Part shown: positions 37,141-45,320 of the stretch, piece by piece
Layout of the letters: each line of letters starts with the position of its first letter
Position numbering within the stretch: position 1 is the first letter of the stretch
Origin: Kitasatospora sp. CB01950
GTDB lineage: Bacteria; Actinomycetota; Actinomycetes; Streptomycetales; Streptomycetaceae
Assembly (NCBI RefSeq): GCF_001905465.1
Contig: NZ_LISX01000005.1
Location: forward strand, 369,386-433,385
Reading direction: 5' to 3'
DNA length: 64,000 nt
Made by a program: the position numbers and the translations under genes
The notes under the pieces: generated by a model
Database searches by the model: none
What the model was told of the DNA's origin: nothing
What the model saw: only the letters and a program-made list of their open reading frames with translations

Positions 37141-37728
37141 GTGGGATTCCTGGACGCCCTGTTCGGTCGCAGCAAGCCCGTGAAACCGGACCTCGACCAG
37201 CTGTTCGGCATCCCGTCCGCCGCGCTCACCCTGCAGGCCGCCACCGGCTTCCTCCCCACCGGCCTCGGCTCGGTGTGCTTCGCGGCCGTCGAGGGCGGCG
37301 CTTTCGCCGAGGTGCAGTCCCAGGTCCGGGCCCTGCTCGACGCGGACACCGAACGCGGCGGCACCCCCGTCGAAGCCTCCCGCGACGACTACGGCTACTC
37401 CTGGCTGCTCGCCCGCCACACCCCCGACGAACTCCCCGACCTGGTCAACGACCTGCACGCGGTCAACAGCGAGCTGGAGGCCAACGGCTTCGGCCCGCAG
37501 TTGCTCTGCTCGATCGTCGCCTTCCGCGACCCCGAGGGCCGCTCCCTGGGCCTGGTCTACCTGTACAAGCGCGGCACCTTCTACCCCATGTGCAAGCTGC
37601 CCGGCCAGGAGAAGCGCAACAACCCCCTGGAGATCGAGATCTCCAACCTGCTCCGCAACGACCTGCGCATCGAATCCGACCTCTCCCGCTGGTTCCCGGT
37701 CTGGGGCGCCCCGGGCCTGGACGACTGA
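37141..37728 (+). CDS. pspAB: PspA-associated protein PspAB-like
   Basis: 195 residues from a GTG at 37141 with AAGGAG upstream. The start MGFLDALFGRSKPVKPDLDQLFGIPSAALTL and the internal FYPMCKLPGQEKRNNPLEIEISNLL match the PspAB family, small soluble proteins encoded beside PspA or HtpX in actinobacteria. No enzymatic motif is known. The htpX-pspAB pairing is the conserved arrangement; a pspA gene is not in this window. Confidence 0.88.
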   Translation: MGFLDALFGRSKPVKPDLDQLFGIPSAALTLQAATGFLPTGLGSVCFAAVEGGAFAEVQSQVRALLDADTERGGTPVEASRDDYGYSWLLARHTPDELPDLVNDLHAVNSELEANGFGPQLLCSIVAFRDPEGRSLGLVYLYKRGTFYPMCKLPGQEKRNNPLEIEISNLLRNDLRIESDLSRWFPVWGAPGLDD

Positions 37729-37803
37729 CCCGCCTCCCGACCTCCGGCCTTCCGCCTGCGACGGCTGACGGGCCGTCGGGGGCGGTTTCGTAGACTGCGG
37801 GGC

Positions 37804-38637
37804 ATGCGCAGCAGGGAGTACGGACCGGATCTGACCCCGCCGTGGAAGCGGCAGCAGCCCGCGCCGGAGGTGGCGGCGGAGCGGGATCTGGTGGTGGAGG
37901 AGGCGGCGACCGGGTTCTGCGGGGCGGTGGTGCGGTGCGAGCGGACCGCGGAGGGGTTCACCGTCACGCTGGAGGACCGCTTCGGCAAGCACCGGGTGTT
38001 TCCGCTGGTGCCGCGCGGGTTCCTGCTGGAGGGTCGGGTGGTGACGCTGGTCCGTCCGTCCGCCCCGGCCCCGCAGCGCGGACCGGGGCGGACGGCGTCC
38101 GGGTCGATCGCGGTGCCCGGGGCACGCGCCCGGGTGGCCCGTGAGTCGCGGATCTACGTCGAGGGCCGGCACGACGCCGAGCTGGTCGAACGGGTCTGGG
38201 GCGACGACCTGCGGATCGAGGGCGTGGTGGTCGAGTACCTGGAGGGCGTGGACGACCTGCCCGCGATCGTCGCCGAGTTCGCCCCCGGCCCCGGCCGCCG
38301 ACTGGGCGTGCTCGTCGACCACCTGCTGCCCGGCACCAAGGAGCACCGGATCGCCGCGCAGGTGACCGGCGAACACGTGCTGGTGGTCGGCCATCCGTAC
38401 GTCGACATCTGGCAGGCCGTCAAGCCGGTCGGCCTCGGCTTCGCCGCCTGGCCCGAGGTGCCGCGCGGCGAGGTGTGGAAGGAAGGCATCTGCCGTCGCC
38501 TCGGCTGGCCGGTGGACACCCCCGCGGCCTGGAAGCGGATCCTCTCCTCGGTAGACGGCTGGAAGGACCTGGAGCCCGAACTGCTCGGCCGGGTCGAGGA
38601 GTTGATCGACTTCGTCACCCTTTCGGGCAACGACTGA
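37804..38637 (+). CDS. DUF3097-family protein
   Basis: 277 residues. The N-terminus MRSREYGPDLTPPWKRQQPAPEVAAERDLVVEEAATGFCGAV is characteristic of the actinobacterial DUF3097 family in its first part. The core has RESRIYVEGRHDAELVERVWGDDLR, DHLLPGTKEHRIAAQV and VGHPYVDIWQAVKP. The central part resembles a Toprim-like nucleotidyl fold (EGxxDxEL), but this is inference. The gene is probably monocistronic. Confidence 0.85.
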   Translation: MRSREYGPDLTPPWKRQQPAPEVAAERDLVVEEAATGFCGAVVRCERTAEGFTVTLEDRFGKHRVFPLVPRGFLLEGRVVTLVRPSAPAPQRGPGRTASGSIAVPGARARVARESRIYVEGRHDAELVERVWGDDLRIEGVVVEYLEGVDDLPAIVAEFAPGPGRRLGVLVDHLLPGTKEHRIAAQVTGEHVLVVGHPYVDIWQAVKPVGLGFAAWPEVPRGEVWKEGICRRLGWPVDTPAAWKRILSSVDGWKDLEPELLGRVEELIDFVTLSGND

Positions 38638-38643
38638 CGACTG

Positions 38644-39309
38644 TCAGGACTTCGGGGAGGACCCGTAGCCCGGGCCGACGGCCAGTGTGGGCGACGAAGC
38701 GGTGGGCGGCCCGGACGGAGCGACCTTCCCCCAGACGCCCGGGGGCACGCAGGACGGCACGGTGTCCACCGCCCTGACGCCGAAGCTCGACACGGCCTGC
38801 CCGCCGATCGCGGTGTGCCCGCTGGTCAGCAGCACGGTGGAGCCGGCCGGCACCAGCTTGGGGTCGATCCGCACCGTGGAGGGCCCGTCGCCCGGCACCA
38901 CCCGGGAGGGCTGCACCCCCGTCCCCACCGGGTACGGCAGTGGGCACTCCTCCGCGCTCCTGGCCTCCTCCATCCCGGCCGCCTTCACCCCGTACCGCTG
39001 CAGGGTGGCGACCATGCCGGGCAGGCCCGCCGGGTCGAACAGCTTCAGCGCGATGGTGCCGTCGGGCTCCTGAGTGACGGCGTACGCGGCGCTGCCGCCG
39101 TGCTCGCTGCTCAGGACGGCGGGCAGCACCAACGCGGTGACAACGGCCGCCGCGCCGACCGCGACGGCGGCCAGCAGCGGGCGGCGCCGCCCGCTCGGTC
39201 GGGCGGCGGACGCAGTGGCGGCGCCGCGTTCGGCGGCAAGGGCGGTCAGCTCCTCCCCGAGCCGCTGCTCGAAGTGGCTGGTGGACGGGGTGCGGTCTGG
39301 ACTGGTCAC
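38644..39309 (-). CDS. single-pass membrane protein coupled to a sigma factor (candidate anti-sigma)
   Basis: 221 residues: a short cytoplasmic head with a helix (SHFEQRLGEELTALAAER, about 11-28), one transmembrane segment (about 44-66), and an extracytoplasmic domain beginning AYAVTQEPDGTIALKLFDP. The GTG start overlaps the stop of the sigma gene (GTGA at 39306-39309), so the two are coupled. The head lacks the HxxxCxxC motif of zinc anti-sigma factors. A different anti-sigma type or a sensor role is inferred only from the coupling. Confidence 0.8.
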   Translation of the reverse strand: MTSPDRTPSTSHFEQRLGEELTALAAERGAATASAARPSGRRRPLLAAVAVGAAAVVTALVLPAVLSSEHGGSAAYAVTQEPDGTIALKLFDPAGLPGMVATLQRYGVKAAGMEEARSAEECPLPYPVGTGVQPSRVVPGDGPSTVRIDPKLVPAGSTVLLTSGHTAIGGQAVSSFGVRAVDTVPSCVPPGVWGKVAPSGPPTASSPTLAVGPGYGSSPKS

Positions 39310-39953
39310 GAGGTCACCTCGATCATCGGGTCGGCGGGGGCGGTCGGGCGGGGCAGCAGCGGGCCGGGCCTCGGCAGGTCCTTGCGGGCGGGCTGTCGTT
39401 CGGCGCCGAGCTTGCGGCGGGCCCGGTGCAGGCGGACCCGGACGGTGGCCTGCGAGATGCAGAGCGCCTGCGCGGCCTCGGCGGTGCTCAGGCCGTCCAC
39501 GACGATCAGGTCGAGGACCTCGCGCAGTGGGGCGCTGAGCCCGGCGTGCTGCTGCGCGAGGTCGCGGACGGCGCGCTGGGCGTCGATCCGCTCCTCCAGG
39601 GCGAGGATGTCCTCCTCGTCGAGCAGCCGACGGCCGGACAGCCGGCCGATCGCCCGCCGCTCCCGGCTGTCGCCCCGCCAGTGCCCGGCGAGGACGTACC
39701 GGGCGATGCCGTACAGCCAGCCGGCCGCCGTCCCGCGCTCGGGCCGGTAGCTTGCGGCGGCCTCCAGCGCGGCGACGAAGATGTCCGCGGTGAGGTCGGC
39801 CGCCAGGTGCGGGTCGCTGACCCGGCGGGTGACGAAGTCGAGTATGGCGTTGACGTGTTGGCGGTAGAACGCGTCGAAGCCGTCCGGAGTGGTCAGCTCC
39901 GGCGGACGGTCCTCGGCGCGCGCCTCGTGGTGAGGGTGCTCACGGATACGCAT
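39306..39953 (-). CDS. RNA polymerase sigma factor, ECF type
   Basis: 215 residues. Region 2 (about 25-95: FDAFYRQHVNAILDFVTRRVSDPHLAADLTADIFVAALEAAASYRPERGTAAGWLY in part) contains the core-binding and -10 recognition elements. Region 4 (about 135-190) has LREVLDLIVVDGLSTAEAAQALCISQATVRVRLHRARRKL. The ATG at 39953 has GAGGAGGG close upstream. The coupled membrane protein downstream is the probable regulator. No promoter specificity can be assigned. Confidence 0.92.
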   Translation of the reverse strand: MRIREHPHHEARAEDRPPELTTPDGFDAFYRQHVNAILDFVTRRVSDPHLAADLTADIFVAALEAAASYRPERGTAAGWLYGIARYVLAGHWRGDSRERRAIGRLSGRRLLDEEDILALEERIDAQRAVRDLAQQHAGLSAPLREVLDLIVVDGLSTAEAAQALCISQATVRVRLHRARRKLGAERQPARKDLPRPGPLLPRPTAPADPMIEVTS

Positions 39954-40038
39954 GCGTCCCTCCTCGGTCGGGGGAACCCGGTCGGTCCCTTCACCAAGTA
40001 ATTGGCCGCAGCCCACCGAGGCGTTTCACGTCGGCAGT

Positions 40039-40052
40039 CGCCCGATCGGGCG
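40039..40052. promoter_or_regulatory. 14-bp perfect palindrome upstream of the sigma factor gene
   Basis: CGCCCGATCGGGCG is self-complementary with no gap, about 86 bases upstream of the sigma gene start and 64 bases past the hemW stop. It may be part of termination or regulation; there is no T-tract. Confidence 0.3.
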
Positions 40053-40080
40053 GTTTGGAATCGGTTTCCCCGGTACCCGA

Positions 40081-40112
40081 CCGACCCAACCGACCCGGCC
40101 GACCCGGCCGAC
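40081..40112. repeat. 9-bp CCGAC tandem repeat near the hemW stop
   Basis: CCGAC cores recur at 40081, 40090, 40099 and 40108, exactly nine bases apart, with variable bases (CCAA or CCGG) between. It ends just before the hemW stop (40116). Function unknown; it may be simple-sequence drift in high-G+C DNA. Confidence 0.55.
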
Positions 40113-40115
40113 GCC

Positions 40116-41345
40116 TCAGTCGACCAGGTCGCGGACCACCGCGTCGGCCAGCAGCCGGCCGCGCAGGGTCAGCGCGGCCCGGCCGAGGGCGTACGGGCCG
40201 GACTCCAGCAGCCCGTCGGCGAGGGCCTGCTCGGCGGCCTTGCGGCCGGTGTCGGTGAGCAGGTCGAGCGGGCAGCCCTCGACCAGGCGCAGCTCCAGCA
40301 GGATCCGCTCGACCCGGCGGTCCTCGCCGGCCAGCACCTCGCGGCCGAGCGCGGGCGTGCGGCCCTCGGCGAGCGCCTGCGCGTACGCGGCCGGGTGCTT
40401 GGCGTTCCACCAGCGGACCCCGCCGACGTGGCTGTGTGCGCCCGGTCCGGTACCCCACCAGTCGGCGCCCGTCCAGTACAGCTCGTTGTGGCGGCAGCGC
40501 CCCTCGGGCGTGGTGGCCCAGTTGGAGACCTCGTACCAGGAGTACCCGGCGGCGGCGAGCGCCTGCTCGGCCATCAGGTAGCGGTCGGCGTGCACGTCGT
40601 CGTCGATCATCGGCAGCTCGCCGCGGCGGACCCGGGCGGCCAGCCGGGTGCCGTCCTCGACGATCAGCGAGTACGCGGAGACGTGGTCCGGCCGGGCGCC
40701 GATCGCGGCGTCCAGCGAGGCCTGCCAGTCCTGGTCGGTCTCACCGGGGGTGCCGTAGATCAGGTCCAGGTTGACGTGGTCGAAGCCGGCCGCGCGGGCC
40801 TCGGCGACGCACGCCTCCGGGCGGCCCGGGGTGTGGTGGCGGTCCAGGATCTTGAGCACGTGCGGGCGGGCGCTCTGCATGCCGAAGGAGATCCGGTTGT
40901 AGCCGCCCTCGCGCAGCTCGGCCAGGTACGCCGGGTCCACGGACTCCGGGTTGGCCTCGGTGGTGACCTCCGCCCCGTCGGCGAGGCCGAACTCCTCGCG
41001 CAGCGCGGCCAGCATCCGCACCAGGTCGCGGGCGGGCAGCAGGGTGGGGGTACCGCCGCCGAGGAACACCGTCTGCACCGGCAGGTCGGCGTCGCCCAGC
41101 ACCCGGCGGGCCAGCCGGATCTCGGCGATCACGTTGTCGGCGTAGGTGTCCTGCGAGGCAACGGTGCCCGAGGAGCGCAGCTCGGTTGCGGTGTAGGTGT
41201 TGAAGTCGCAGTAGCCGCAGCGGCTGGCGCAGTACGGCACGTGCAGGTAGAAACCGAACGGCCGGGTGCCGAGACTGTCCAGGGCGTGGGCGGGCAGCGA
41301 GCCGTCGGACGGCACCGGTTCGCCGTCGGGGAGTGCGGAGGGCAT
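40116..41345 (-). CDS. hemW: radical SAM family heme chaperone HemW
   Basis: 409 residues. The radical SAM 4Fe-4S motif is in HVPYCASRCGYCDFNTYT (CxxxCxxC near residues 39-46). Family segments follow: TVFLGGGTPTLLPARDL, EVTTEANPESV, NRISFGMQSARPHVLKILDRHHTP and DLIYGTPGETDQDW. HemW inserts heme into respiratory enzymes; the old annotation was oxygen-independent coproporphyrinogen oxidase (HemN). The ATG at 41345 gives the normal N-terminus. The HNxxYW motif (RHNELYWTGADWWGTGPGA) of HemW proteins is present. Confidence 0.95.
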   Translation of the reverse strand: MPSALPDGEPVPSDGSLPAHALDSLGTRPFGFYLHVPYCASRCGYCDFNTYTATELRSSGTVASQDTYADNVIAEIRLARRVLGDADLPVQTVFLGGGTPTLLPARDLVRMLAALREEFGLADGAEVTTEANPESVDPAYLAELREGGYNRISFGMQSARPHVLKILDRHHTPGRPEACVAEARAAGFDHVNLDLIYGTPGETDQDWQASLDAAIGARPDHVSAYSLIVEDGTRLAARVRRGELPMIDDDVHADRYLMAEQALAAAGYSWYEVSNWATTPEGRCRHNELYWTGADWWGTGPGAHSHVGGVRWWNAKHPAAYAQALAEGRTPALGREVLAGEDRRVERILLELRLVEGCPLDLLTDTGRKAAEQALADGLLESGPYALGRAALTLRGRLLADAVVRDLVD

Positions 41346-41404
41346 GCGCCCATTGTCCGGTACGGCCCGCGAAACTCCGAAGGCCGTACCGGAACGGTGG
41401 GTGC

Positions 41405-43306
41405 TCAGACCTCGTTGGCACCCGCGTACATCGCGGTCACCCGGTCGGCGTAGGTCTTCTCCACCACCGGGCGCTTGATCTTCAGGCTGGGGGTGAGTTC
41501 GCCGTGCTCGATGTCCAGGTCGCGCGGGAGCAGGGCGAACTTCTTGATCGTCTGCCAACGCTGCAGTTCGCCGTTGAGGCGCTTCACGAAGCCGTCGATC
41601 AGCTCCACGGTGGCCGGGTCGGCCACCACCTCGGCGTACGACTTACCGGCCAGGCCGTGCCCGGCCGCCCACGGCATGATCACCGTCTCGTCCAGGCCGA
41701 TCAGCGCGGTGCAGTAGTTGCGACCGTTGCCGATCACCAGGATGTTGCTGACGAACGGGCAGATCGCCTTGAACTTGCCCTCCACCTCGCTGGGCGCGAC
41801 GTACTTGCCGCCGGAGGTCTTGAACATGTCCTTCTTGCGGTCGGTGATCCGCAGGTAGCCGCCCGGGCCGAGCTCGCCGATGTCGCCGGTGTGGAACCAG
41901 CCGTCCGGCTCCAGCACCTCCGCGGTCTGCTCGGGCAGGTCGTGGTAGCCGCGCATGACGCCCGGGCCGCGCAGCAGGATCTCGCCGTCCTCGTCGATCC
42001 GGACCTCGGTGCCGGGCAGCGGGATGCCGACGGTGCCGACCCGGAAGTCCTCCGCCCGGTTGACGGTGGAACCGGCCGAGGTCTCGGTCAGGCCGTAGCC
42101 CTCCAGCACCGGGACGCCCGCGCCCTTGAAGAAGTAGCCGATCTCCGGGGCGAGCGCCGCGCTGCCGGACACCGCACCGCGCAGCCGGCCGCCGAACGCC
42201 GCCCGGATCTTGGTGTACACCAGCTTGTCGGCCAGCGCGTGCTGCAGCCGCAGGCCCAGCGGGGCGCTCTCGTGGCCGTGCGCGACCTTGTTCGCCTGGA
42301 TGGTCTGCGCGTACGCGCGGGCCACCTGCGCCGCCCACATGAAGATCTTGTACTTGGCGCCGCCCTCGGCCCGGGCCTTGCCGGCGATCCCGTTGTAGAC
42401 CTTCTCGAAGATCCGCGGCGCGGACGCCATCAGGGTCGGGCGGATCACCGGCAGGTTGTGGATGATCCGGTCCACCCGGCCGTCCACCGCCATCACGTGG
42501 CCGGTGGCGATCTGACCGGAGATCAGCGTCTTGCCGAACACGTGCGACAGCGGCAGCCACATGAACTGGACGTCGTCGGAGCGCAGCAGCCCGCTCTCCT
42601 CCTGCGCCACGCCCTCGTACGACCAGCAGTCGTGCACCAGGCGCACGCCCTTGGGGCGGCCGGTGGTGCCGGAGGTGTAGATCAGGGTGGCCAGCTGTTC
42701 CTTGTCGAGGGAGTCGATCGCCTTGTCGACGGCGTCCGGGTTCTCGGCCAGGTACTCCGTGCCGCGCTGCTCCAGCTCGGCCAGCGTCAGCACGGTCAGG
42801 CCCTCGGCCTGCGCGGCGTCGTCGCCCGGCGCGTCGAACAGGATGACGTACTCCAGCGCGGGCAGCGCGGCCTTCTGCTCGGCGGCCTTGCGCAGCTGGC
42901 CCGCGTTCTCGGCGAACAGCGCGCGGCTGCCGGAGTTGGCCAGGATGAACGCCGTCTCGTCCGCGTTGGTGCTCGGGTAGACCGTGGTGGTCGCGGCACC
43001 GGCGCACATGTTGCCCAGGTCGGCGAGGATCCACTCGATCCGGGTGGCGGAGGCGATCGCGACCCGGTCCTCGGCCCGGATGCCCAGCGCCATCAGGCCG
43101 GCCGCGACCGCACGGATACGCTCGTTCGCCTGGGCCCAGGTCAGGGACCGCCACTGCTCCGCTCCGGGCGCGCTGTCCGCGGCCTGCTCGTCCACCGGGA
43201 CCGGGTACCGGTAGGCCTCACCGTTCGGGGTGGCCTTTACCCTGCTGAGCAGAAGGTGCGCCACGGAGGGCGGGCGCCGCTCGATCATGGACTGCGCGGA
43301 ACTCAA
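41405..43306 (-). CDS. long-chain fatty-acid--CoA ligase (AMP-forming)
   Basis: 633 residues. Adenylates a carboxylic acid and transfers it to CoA at the membrane or in the cytoplasm. The P-loop motif is LIYTSGTTGRPKG (about 245-257). Others are GYGLTETSAG, DGWFHTGDIGEL and the hinge RITDRKKDMFKTSGGKYVAPSEVE; the catalytic lysine is in PSLKIKRPVVEK near the C-terminus. The TTG at 43306 has a perfect GGAGGT five bases upstream; the internal ATG at 43288 is an alternative. It diverges from the ABC exporter operon. Chain-length preference is unknown. Confidence 0.93.
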   Translation of the reverse strand: MSSAQSMIERRPPSVAHLLLSRVKATPNGEAYRYPVPVDEQAADSAPGAEQWRSLTWAQANERIRAVAAGLMALGIRAEDRVAIASATRIEWILADLGNMCAGAATTTVYPSTNADETAFILANSGSRALFAENAGQLRKAAEQKAALPALEYVILFDAPGDDAAQAEGLTVLTLAELEQRGTEYLAENPDAVDKAIDSLDKEQLATLIYTSGTTGRPKGVRLVHDCWSYEGVAQEESGLLRSDDVQFMWLPLSHVFGKTLISGQIATGHVMAVDGRVDRIIHNLPVIRPTLMASAPRIFEKVYNGIAGKARAEGGAKYKIFMWAAQVARAYAQTIQANKVAHGHESAPLGLRLQHALADKLVYTKIRAAFGGRLRGAVSGSAALAPEIGYFFKGAGVPVLEGYGLTETSAGSTVNRAEDFRVGTVGIPLPGTEVRIDEDGEILLRGPGVMRGYHDLPEQTAEVLEPDGWFHTGDIGELGPGGYLRITDRKKDMFKTSGGKYVAPSEVEGKFKAICPFVSNILVIGNGRNYCTALIGLDETVIMPWAAGHGLAGKSYAEVVADPATVELIDGFVKRLNGELQRWQTIKKFALLPRDLDIEHGELTPSLKIKRPVVEKTYADRVTAMYAGANEV

Positions 43307-43583
43307 CGAGGACCTCCGAGGGCGGGTGGACCGAGAGTAGGTGCGAGACGGCCGTGGGGGCGCGGCCGACAACCGACTTAACCGGTGAGTAACAAGAGGG
43401 CAATCAGCAGCCTAGGGGGTGAAAAGCCGTTCCGTAAGGGGGTGACGTGCGCTGGCACACTCACGGGGCGGCAGTGCAGTCAGAGTGCAGAGTCCAAGTG
43501 CAGGCCCGGTCCACGGGTGAAGCTTTTTCACAAGTACCCGAATTTGGGATGCGTGCGTCCCCCTCGACGACGAGAGTGGCACG

Positions 43584-45320
43584 GTGCTTTTCAGACTTCT
43601 ACGGGCCCAGCTCGGCCCCTACTCCCGCGACATCACAGTGCTGGTGCTGCTCCAGCTGATCTCCACCATCGGCATGCTGTACCTGCCGACGCTGAACGCC
43701 GACATCATCGACAGCGGCGTCCTCAAGGGCGACACCGGATACATCATGCGGGTCGGCGGCGTGATGATCGGTGTCTCGCTCGCCCAGGCCGTCTGCTCGA
43801 TCGGCGCGGTCTACTACGGTGCCCGCACCGCGATGGCCGTCGGCCGAGACATGCGCGCCGGGGTGTTCTCCCGGGTGCAGGAGTTCTCCGCGCGCGAGCT
43901 CAACCAGTTCGGCGCGCCCTCGCTGATCACCCGCACCACCAACGACGTCCAGCAGGTCCAGATGCTGGCGATGATGAGCTTCACGCTGATGGTCGCCGCG
44001 CCGATCATGTGCGTCGGCGGCATCGTCATGGCGCTCAACCAGGACGTTCCGCTCTCCGGCCTGCTGGTGGTCGTGGTGCCCGCGCTGGGCGCCGTCGTCA
44101 CCGTGCTGGTCGGCAAGATGCGACCGCAGTTCCGCGGCATGCAGACCCGCATCGACTCGGTCAACCGGATCATGCGCGAGCAGATCACCGGTATCCGGGT
44201 CATCCGCGCCTTCGTCAAGGACAACCACGAGAAGCAGCGCTTCAGCGGCGCCAACGGCGAACTCGCCGACTACTCGCTGCGGGTCGGCCGGCTGATGTCG
44301 CTGATGTTCCCCGTCGTCATGGGCGTGGTGAACATCTCCAGCGTCGCCGTGTTCTGGTTCGGCGCACACCGCATCGACAGCGGCGGCATGCAGATCGGTG
44401 CGCTCACCGCATTCCTGTCCTACCTGATGCAGATTCTGATGAGCGTCATGATGGCCACCTTCATGTTCATGATGGTGCCGCGCGCCGAGGTCTGCGCCGA
44501 GCGCATCCAGGAAGTGCTGGACACCTCCTCCAGCGTCGTCCCGCCGACCGCCCCCGTCACCGAACTGCACGCCCACGGCACGCTGGAACTGCGCGGCGTC
44601 GACTTCCGCTACCCCGGCGCCGAGGTACCGGTGCTCCGCGGCATCGACCTGACCGCGAGGCCCGGCGAGACCACCGCCGTCATCGGCTCCACCGGCTCCG
44701 GCAAGACCACCCTGCTCGGACTGGTCCCCCGGCTCTTCGACGCCACCGGCGGCGAGGTGCTGATCAACGGCGTGGACGTGCGCGAGCTCGACCCGCAGAA
44801 GCTGTCCGAGATCATCGGCCTCGTCCCGCAGAAGCCGTACCTGTTCTCCGGCACTGTCGCCTCCAACCTGCGCTACGGCAAGCCCGAGGCCACCGACGAG
44901 GAACTCTGGCACGCCTTGGAGATCGCCCAGGCCAAGGACTTCGTGGAGCAGCTTTCCGAAGGCCTGGACGCCCCGATCGCGCAGGGCGGCACCAACGTCT
45001 CCGGCGGCCAGCGCCAGCGCCTCGCGATCGCCCGGGCCCTGGTCCGCCGGCCCGAGATCTACCTGTTCGACGACTCCTTCTCGGCCCTCGACTACGCCAC
45101 CGACGCCCGGCTGCGCGCAGCGCTCGCCGAGGAGACCGGGAACGCCACCGTGGTGATCGTCGCCCAGCGCGTCTCCACCATCCGCGACGCCGACCGGATC
45201 ATCGTCCTCGACGAGGGCGCCGTCGTCGGCTCCGGCACCCACCAGGAGCTGATGGCCGACAACCCGACGTACCGGGAGATCGTGCTCTCCCAGCTCACCG
45301 AGCAGGAGGCGGCGGCGTGA
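43584..45320 (+). CDS. ABC exporter half-transporter with degenerate ATPase site
   Basis: 578 residues. Six transmembrane helices (about 1-315) of the type-IV exporter fold are followed by a nucleotide-binding domain (about 330-575). Walker A is IGSTGSGKTT and the signature VSGGQRQRLAIARAL. Walker B reads IYLFDDSFSALD: the catalytic glutamate is replaced by aspartate, and the switch histidine by glutamine (IVAQRVST). These are the marks of the non-hydrolysing partner of a heterodimeric exporter. The GTG at 43584 has only a weak GAGAG upstream. The stop overlaps the next gene (GTGA). Confidence 0.94.
   Translation: MLFRLLRAQLGPYSRDITVLVLLQLISTIGMLYLPTLNADIIDSGVLKGDTGYIMRVGGVMIGVSLAQAVCSIGAVYYGARTAMAVGRDMRAGVFSRVQEFSARELNQFGAPSLITRTTNDVQQVQMLAMMSFTLMVAAPIMCVGGIVMALNQDVPLSGLLVVVVPALGAVVTVLVGKMRPQFRGMQTRIDSVNRIMREQITGIRVIRAFVKDNHEKQRFSGANGELADYSLRVGRLMSLMFPVVMGVVNISSVAVFWFGAHRIDSGGMQIGALTAFLSYLMQILMSVMMATFMFMMVPRAEVCAERIQEVLDTSSSVVPPTAPVTELHAHGTLELRGVDFRYPGAEVPVLRGIDLTARPGETTAVIGSTGSGKTTLLGLVPRLFDATGGEVLINGVDVRELDPQKLSEIIGLVPQKPYLFSGTVASNLRYGKPEATDEELWHALEIAQAKDFVEQLSEGLDAPIAQGGTNVSGGQRQRLAIARALVRRPEIYLFDDSFSALDYATDARLRAALAEETGNATVVIVAQRVSTIRDADRIIVLDEGAVVGSGTHQELMADNPTYREIVLSQLTEQEAAA

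Noticed and set aside
43385..45316. Upstream in-frame extension of the second ABC subunit to 1347 codons
   Set aside because: It overlaps the first subunit in another frame. The GTG at 45317, coupled to the previous stop, is the normal start.
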